A DNA stretch of 64,000 nt, taken from positions 2,170,001-2,234,000 of the forward strand of contig NZ_CAJQUM010000001.1 in NCBI RefSeq assembly GCF_907163265.1, read 5' to 3'. A program made the position numbers and the translations under genes. The notes beneath the pieces are model-generated. The model saw only the letters and a program-made list of their open reading frames with translations. It had not been told where the DNA came from and searched no databases. Shown one piece after another: positions 62,963 to 64,000 of this stretch (within the stretch, counting starts at the first letter, position 1; the number at the start of each line of letters is the position of its first letter). This DNA is from Georgfuchsia toluolica (GTDB lineage Bacteria; Pseudomonadota; Gammaproteobacteria; Burkholderiales; Rhodocyclaceae).

Positions 62963-62978
62963 AGCAGAATCCATGCCA
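62963..62978 (-). promoter_or_regulatory. Sigma-54 (RpoN) promoter of the prepilin gene
   Basis: On the minus strand TGGCATGGATTCTGCT matches the -24/-12 consensus TGGCAYR-N4-TTGCW at all but one defined position, with the required GG-to-GC spacing. The start would be near 62952, giving a short leader to the ATG at 62926. Pilin genes are classically RpoN-dependent. Confidence 0.75.
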
Positions 62979-63111
62979 CGCGGGAAATGCTGTTTAGGAT
63001 GGCGATTGGCCCGCTAATCCGCGTGAGTTGTCCGGTTTGTGGACGGTGGTGTCATGAATTTGGCCATACTCCGCTCAGGCGGGATTTCGGCCCCGCGATT
63101 AGAATCGGCCC

Positions 63112-64000
63112 ATGAATAGCGGCGGCGATCATTTTTCTTCTCCCAAGGCAGTGCAATGGCTCCTATCCCGCCGGCAATTCCTGCTGGTGTTGATGTTCGC
63201 CTTGTTGCATCTGCGCCTGATGCCCCTCATCCCGCCGCCCTATAACCGGGTGCCGCTGCTGCTGCATTTCGCACTGTTTCTGCTCTGGCAGCCCTTCATC
63301 AATGCCCAGTCGAGGGTGAGCGCGCTGCATCTGGTATGGATCGGCATCGGCATCGTCATCGCCCTGCTCGACGCGCCATCGGTACTGCTGGTCGTGTGGC
63401 TGATCCTGCTCGGCGGCATTGTCGGCGGGCGGATATTTTTCTTCAGCCAGGGCGGGGTCAAATGGTTCTATCTGATGTCCTTGTCTTATCTGATCGTGAT
63501 GCTCCTGTTTCATGTGCTGCCCCGCATCATTCCCGGGTCGGTGGCGAACGAAGCGCTGCTGTCGTGGTTGGCGGATTATGGTGGGGCGATGCTGCTGGTA
63601 TTCATGGTGTTGTTGCCGGAGGGAAGCGAGCAGGGTGCGCAACGTGAAGCCATCGATCTGGTGTACAGCCTGTTCGTCACCCTCATGTTGTCGGTACTGG
63701 TGCTGGGCAGCACATCATTGATGTTGCTGCGGCAGATCGACTACATCCAGGCACTGATAACCGTGATATTTACCGCCGCCGTCATGCTGTTGATAGCCAG
63801 CTGGCTGTGGAATCCGGTTGCCGGGTTTTCGCGCCTGGGCGCAATTGCCTCGCGTTACATGCTGTCCATCGGTTTGCCCTTCGAGAAATGGTTGCGCTCG
63901 CTGGCTGATCTGGCCGAAGAAGAAGAAGATCCGCATCGCTTCCTTGATCGCGCCTGCCATAGTCTGGTGGAGCAGCTGCCCTGGGTGGTGGCATGTTCGT
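63112..64000 (+). CDS. Polytopic sensor protein, N-terminal part (runs off window)
   Basis: The frame is open from ATG 63112 to the window end (296 codons). About eight hydrophobic segments (residues about 20-235) are followed by an acidic linker (LADLAEEEEDPHRF) and HRFLDRACHSLVEQLPWVVA, which looks like the start of a GAF domain, as in membrane sensor histidine kinases of Rhodocyclales. No kinase motif is inside the window. It is divergent from a sigma-54-dependent prepilin gene, so a PilS-like role is possible but inferred. Confidence 0.7.
   Translation, partial: MNSGGDHFSSPKAVQWLLSRRQFLLVLMFALLHLRLMPLIPPPYNRVPLLLHFALFLLWQPFINAQSRVSALHLVWIGIGIVIALLDAPSVLLVVWLILLGGIVGGRIFFFSQGGVKWFYLMSLSYLIVMLLFHVLPRIIPGSVANEALLSWLADYGGAMLLVFMVLLPEGSEQGAQREAIDLVYSLFVTLMLSVLVLGSTSLMLLRQIDYIQALITVIFTAAVMLLIASWLWNPVAGFSRLGAIASRYMLSIGLPFEKWLRSLADLAEEEEDPHRFLDRACHSLVEQLPWVVACS

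Overview
The window reads as one chromosomal stretch of a GC-rich betaproteobacterium, most likely of the Rhodocyclales (Sterolibacteriaceae/Rhodocyclaceae type). This is inferred from gene content and gene order: rsfS-rlmH-maf-rng, a divergent kefC-like gene beside kdsD-kdsC-lptC-lptA, a polyhydroxyalkanoate phasin, a respiratory narGHJI cluster, a fused pabB-pabC, and a 65-residue cysteine-rich protein overlapping pyrF. No 16S gene is present, so the assignment is not proven.

Layout. 1-3.0 kb: rsfS (5' end missing), rlmH, maf and rng, joined by start/stop overlaps. 3.0-11.6 kb: tRNA-Lys(CTT) followed by integrated elements. The main element (about 7.5 kb, visibly more AT-rich) runs from the tRNA to a duplicated tRNA 3' half at 10531-10575. 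It carries a tyrosine integrase, three small genes, a rolling-circle-type HUH Rep protein, a symmetric nested palindrome beside rep, a type II restriction-modification cassette with an EVE-domain protein (HNH nuclease and convergent C5-cytosine methyltransferase), and a catalytic-domain-only tyrosine recombinase. A decayed third copy of the tRNA 3' half lies at 11599-11641.

12.3-24.5 kb: a DUF3422 protein, then an anaerobic nitrate respiration operon on the minus strand (membrane cytochrome c, narG, narH, narJ, narI, hemerythrin-like protein) behind a good FNR-type promoter, then a large lipoprotein. An imperfect 82-85 bp repeat brackets this block, so it may itself be an older insertion. 24.8-32.1 kb: a cyclic-nucleotide-domain/GGDEF protein with a degenerate active site, aroG, a GT39 transferase overlapping a UbiA-family (decaprenyl-phosphate phosphoribosyltransferase-like) gene, a corrinoid adenosyltransferase and pabB-pabC. 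32.1-33.6 kb: a RusA-like nuclease gene between two long inverted repeats.

33.6-46.5 kb: MgtC-like, AI-2E-family, CBS-domain, a second IF-1, a chromate-transporter remnant, a DEAD-box helicase, flavodoxin-like, a TonB/TolA-like protein with a duplicated coiled coil, gdhA, a MASE1-type kinase with FixJ-type regulator, and an FMN-binding protein. 46.5-55 kb: a TSUP transporter separated from pyrF by a MITE-like element, then a DUF3617 protein, glnS, crcB and hrpA. 55-64 kb: a molybdopterin-binding-domain protein, phaP, lptA/lptC/kdsC/kdsD, a KefC-like antiporter, a broken REP-associated transposase next to REP palindromes, a prepilin behind a near-consensus sigma-54 promoter, and the N-terminal part of a membrane sensor kinase that runs off the window.

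Several dispersed repeat families recur (REP-like, CCACAGAGG hairpins, a CATCATCAAGGG repeat, the 250-bp inverted repeat). In several places they have invaded or now form coding sequence ends.
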